Source: Clostridium sp. CAG:510
Lineage (GTDB): Bacteria; Bacillota; Clostridia; Lachnospirales; Lachnospiraceae
NCBI GenBank assembly: GCA_000434615.1
Contig: FR880840.1
Location: 1 to 15,663, forward strand
Direction of reading: 5' to 3'
Length of the DNA stretch: 15,663 nucleotides
Under the pieces are notes generated by a model. The model worked only from the letters and a program-made list of their open reading frames with translations. It ran no database searches and was not told the origin of the DNA. A program made the position numbers and the translations under genes. The first letter of the stretch is position 1; each line of letters starts with the position of its first letter. Of the stretch, positions 13,693 through 15,663 are shown piece after piece.

Positions 13693-14772
13693 TTGGAAGA
13701 AACAAATCACAAGCGCCGCGTGCGCTACGCTGGAAAATATCCGAAAAAATTTGAGGAAAAATACAAGGAACACAGTCCGGAGAAATATGCGGATACGGTG
13801 GCGAAGGTCATCGAAAAAGGCTCCACACCGGCGGGCATGCACATCCCCATTATGGTGCAGGAAATCCTTGATTTCCTGGAAATAAAACCGGGGCAGCAGG
13901 GGCTTGACTGCACGCTTGGATATGGCGGTCACACCGGCAAAATGCTGGAACAATTAGGGGGACAGGGCAGGCTGATTTCCCTGGATGTGGATCCGATTGA
14001 GTCGGAAAAGACCGTAAAAAGACTGCGTGAGGCCGGCTTTTCGGAAGATAATTTTATCTTCCGGCTGATAAATTTTGCCAATATTGACAAGGTGGCGGAG
14101 GAATGCGGCAAATTCGATTTCGTACTGGCGGACCTTGGTGTTTCCTCCATGCAGATTGATGACCCGAAGCGAGGATTTTCCTATAAAACGGAGGGACCAT
14201 TAGACCTGCGGCTAGACCCCACCCACGGGGACAGTGCGGCGGAGCGGCTGCATCAGATTACCCAGAAGGAATTTGCGGGCATGCTTACAGAAAATTCAGA
14301 TGAACCCTTTGCGGAAGAAATAGCGGCTAAGGTTTTCTTCAAGATAAAAACCGGAGCGCCCATGAACACCACTACGGAGCTGCGGCAGGCGGTAGAAGAA
14401 GCGCTTCTTAAAATCCCTGCAAAGAATTTCCCCGGAGAGGACAGGACGGAAGCAGTGAAAAAATCCTGCGCCCGCACGTTTCAGGCGCTGCGCATCGATG
14501 TAAACAGCGAATTTGAGGTGCTTTACAGCTTTTTGGAAAAGCTGCCGGGCATTTTAAAGCCGGGAGGCAGGGTTGCTGTTCTGACCTTCCATTCCGGCGA
14601 AGACCGTCTGGTAAAAAAAGCATTTAAGGAAGGAAAGAAAGCGGGAATTTACACGGAAATTTCGGAAGAAGTGACCAGGCCCTCCGCAGAAGAATGCCGG
14701 AGAAATCCGAGGGCAAAATCCACGAAGCTCAGATGGGCTGTCGGCGGTTTCTGCTTGACAGACAACAGATAG
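13693..14772 (+). CDS. rsmH: RsmH-family 16S rRNA (C1402-N4) methyltransferase, extended paralog
   Basis: A SAM-dependent enzyme of the RsmH/MraW family, which methylates N4 of C1402 in 16S rRNA at the ribosomal P site. The SAM site reads LDCTLGYGGHTG (71-82) with LDVDP (97-101). DLGVSSMQIDDPKRGFSY (147-164), GPLDLRLDPTHGDSA (168-182), ARTFQALRIDVNSE (260-273) and FHSGEDRLVKKAF (299-311) follow the family closely. It differs from ordinary RsmH in a basic 48-residue N-terminal extension (YPKKFEEKYKEHSPEKYADT region), for a total of 359 residues instead of about 310. The start is TTG 13693, with GAGG at 13681-13684, 8 nt upstream. It is not next to mraZ, ftsL or ftsI, so it is likely a second paralog and its rRNA target may differ. 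Confidence 0.9.
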   Translation: MEETNHKRRVRYAGKYPKKFEEKYKEHSPEKYADTVAKVIEKGSTPAGMHIPIMVQEILDFLEIKPGQQGLDCTLGYGGHTGKMLEQLGGQGRLISLDVDPIESEKTVKRLREAGFSEDNFIFRLINFANIDKVAEECGKFDFVLADLGVSSMQIDDPKRGFSYKTEGPLDLRLDPTHGDSAAERLHQITQKEFAGMLTENSDEPFAEEIAAKVFFKIKTGAPMNTTTELRQAVEEALLKIPAKNFPGEDRTEAVKKSCARTFQALRIDVNSEFEVLYSFLEKLPGILKPGGRVAVLTFHSGEDRLVKKAFKEGKKAGIYTEISEEVTRPSAEECRRNPRAKSTKLRWAVGGFCLTDNR

Positions 14773-14784
14773 ATTTGGTAAAAT
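14755..14784 (+). promoter_or_regulatory. Strong sigma-A promoter of the surface-protein gene
   Basis: A perfect TTGACA (14755-14760), an 18-nt spacer and TAAAAT (14779-14784) form the best promoter in the window. The -35 box lies inside the last codons of the rsmH-family gene, whose stop is at 14770-14772. The predicted start is near 14791, giving a leader of about 47 nt before ATG 14838. Confidence 0.75.
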
Positions 14785-14837
14785 AGGTGTAGTATCATGC
14801 AACCAGGGGAAAAGTTGTGTAAGGACAGGGATATTCT

Positions 14838-15663
14838 ATGAGAAAAAGACGCAGGGCACTAAATGCCATTATAATGAGTATTGTTATGACGGTAGGGTTG
14901 TTCTTCGGAATGGAAGATACTTTGACGGTCTATGCGGAAGTGATTACCGTAACGAACAATATGACCATCAATACGGAGACGGAGGACGACTACCATCTGA
15001 GCGGCGATAACCAGCTTAATGTCGGAAGTCAGGGGAAAGTCAAAGGAAAAATCTACTGCTCCGGCGGCGTTGTGGTAAATGAGGGCTATGTCCGTGCGGT
15101 GGAAAGCAGCTTTGCGGACTTCTATAATGAAAGCGGGGCAACTGTGGACAGTATCCAGGCAGGATACGGTACGGTTGTCAACAAAGGGGATATTACAAAT
15201 CTTGGACTGGCTGCCAACAGTTCCACGTATGCATCTGTTCTGGAAATGAACGGAGGCAAAGTGGGTACGGTCAGTAGTAACGGCAGTATGGGTCTTCCTC
15301 AAATAAAATTATCTTCGGGAACCATTCAGAACCTAAATGTCAGCTGTGACCTGCAGGCATTGGGGACAGCTAACGTGGACAATCTGGGAGGTTCCGTCAC
15401 ATTAAGCGGCTCCGGTACGGTTCATGTCGGCGGGACATTGAATCTTGCGGGGGATTATTCGGGCACATCAGCTATTCTCAGTGTTGATAAAAATACTCAG
15501 ATTACCATTGCTGCGGGAAGCAGGATAAAAGTTTATTACAACAATCATGCCTATGTGCTTGGCACCCCGGGAACCGGTACCCTGACAGAATTGGCGGGTC
15601 GGACGGTTAACGTGGCTGCTGAGCTGGAAGATACCATAGACTGGAGCAGCAGTACGTCTTTCC
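14838..15663 (+). CDS. Secreted repeat-rich surface protein (3' truncated)
   Basis: The reading frame is open from ATG 14838 to the window edge (275 codons). It begins with a clear signal peptide: a basic start (MRKRRR), a hydrophobic core (IIMSIVMTVGLFFG) and a likely cut after VYA at residue 33. The mature part is rich in G, S, T, N and V in short beta-strand units (for example NKGDITNLGLAANS, SSGTIQNLNVS, GGTLNLAGDYSG), as in right-handed beta-helix or Ig-like surface proteins. No catalytic motif or cell-wall anchor is seen; an anchor would lie beyond the edge. AGGG is 8 nt before the ATG. It is probably exported by Sec and exposed on the cell. I do not recognise a named family. An antisense frame at 14859-15302 is a shadow. 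Confidence 0.85.
   Translation, partial: MRKRRRALNAIIMSIVMTVGLFFGMEDTLTVYAEVITVTNNMTINTETEDDYHLSGDNQLNVGSQGKVKGKIYCSGGVVVNEGYVRAVESSFADFYNESGATVDSIQAGYGTVVNKGDITNLGLAANSSTYASVLEMNGGKVGTVSSNGSMGLPQIKLSSGTIQNLNVSCDLQALGTANVDNLGGSVTLSGSGTVHVGGTLNLAGDYSGTSAILSVDKNTQITIAAGSRIKVYYNNHAYVLGTPGTGTLTELAGRTVNVAAELEDTIDWSSSTSF

Noticed and set aside
13196..13705. Minus-strand open frame of 169 codons over the GNAT gene
   Set aside because: It lies opposite a well-supported GNAT gene, has no recognisable motif and its start falls in the rsmH 5' end.
14859..15302. Minus-strand open frame at the right end
   Set aside because: The plus strand is open through the edge with a signal peptide, ribosome site and strong promoter, so this is a shadow.

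Overview
The window looks like chromosomal DNA of an anaerobic low-to-medium GC Firmicute, most likely a gut Lachnospiraceae (order Eubacteriales). The evidence is strong AGGAGG-type ribosome sites, some TTG starts, a flavodiiron protein with the anaerobe-type core, a C_GCAxxG_C_C redox protein, a cytoplasmic-type GH43 enzyme and a Firmicute macro/HTH protein. The genus cannot be read from sequence alone. No rRNA, tRNA, CRISPR array or intact insertion sequence is visible.

Left part (1-2480): the 3' end of an unrecognised gene, a stretch that looks like a decayed reading frame, then two intact plus-strand genes. The first is a macro domain fused to a C-terminal helix-turn-helix-like region. 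The second is a TerY-type von Willebrand A protein. Together they resemble the ADP-ribose/VWA modules found near Ter-type stress systems, but no kinase or phosphatase partner is inside the window. Two hairpins close this block.

Centre (2494-8351): a minus-strand pair (MATE efflux pump, then C_GCAxxG_C_C redox protein) diverges from a plus-strand flavodiiron O2/NO reductase. That gene runs head-on into an ArsB/SLC13-like anion permease on the minus strand, with overlapping stop codons. Upstream of the permease, on the same strand, lies a GH43 glycosidase without a signal peptide.

Right-centre (8518-12700): a more A/T-rich block. It has a 1001-residue PLD-nuclease/SF2-helicase/DUF3427 protein, a NUDIX hydrolase coupled to it through an ATGA overlap, and a convergent gene for a PBECR4-like (phage-type nuclease family) protein whose stop lies 20 nt from the NUDIX stop. 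This is the best candidate in the window for a little-described system. A DNA-processing or anti-phage role is inferred and not shown.

Right end (12935-15663): a GNAT acetyltransferase followed at 20 nt by an RsmH-family methyltransferase with an N-terminal extension, outside the usual cell-division cluster. A consensus sigma-A promoter lies in the 3' end of that gene. It drives a secreted, repeat-rich surface protein that runs off the end of the window.
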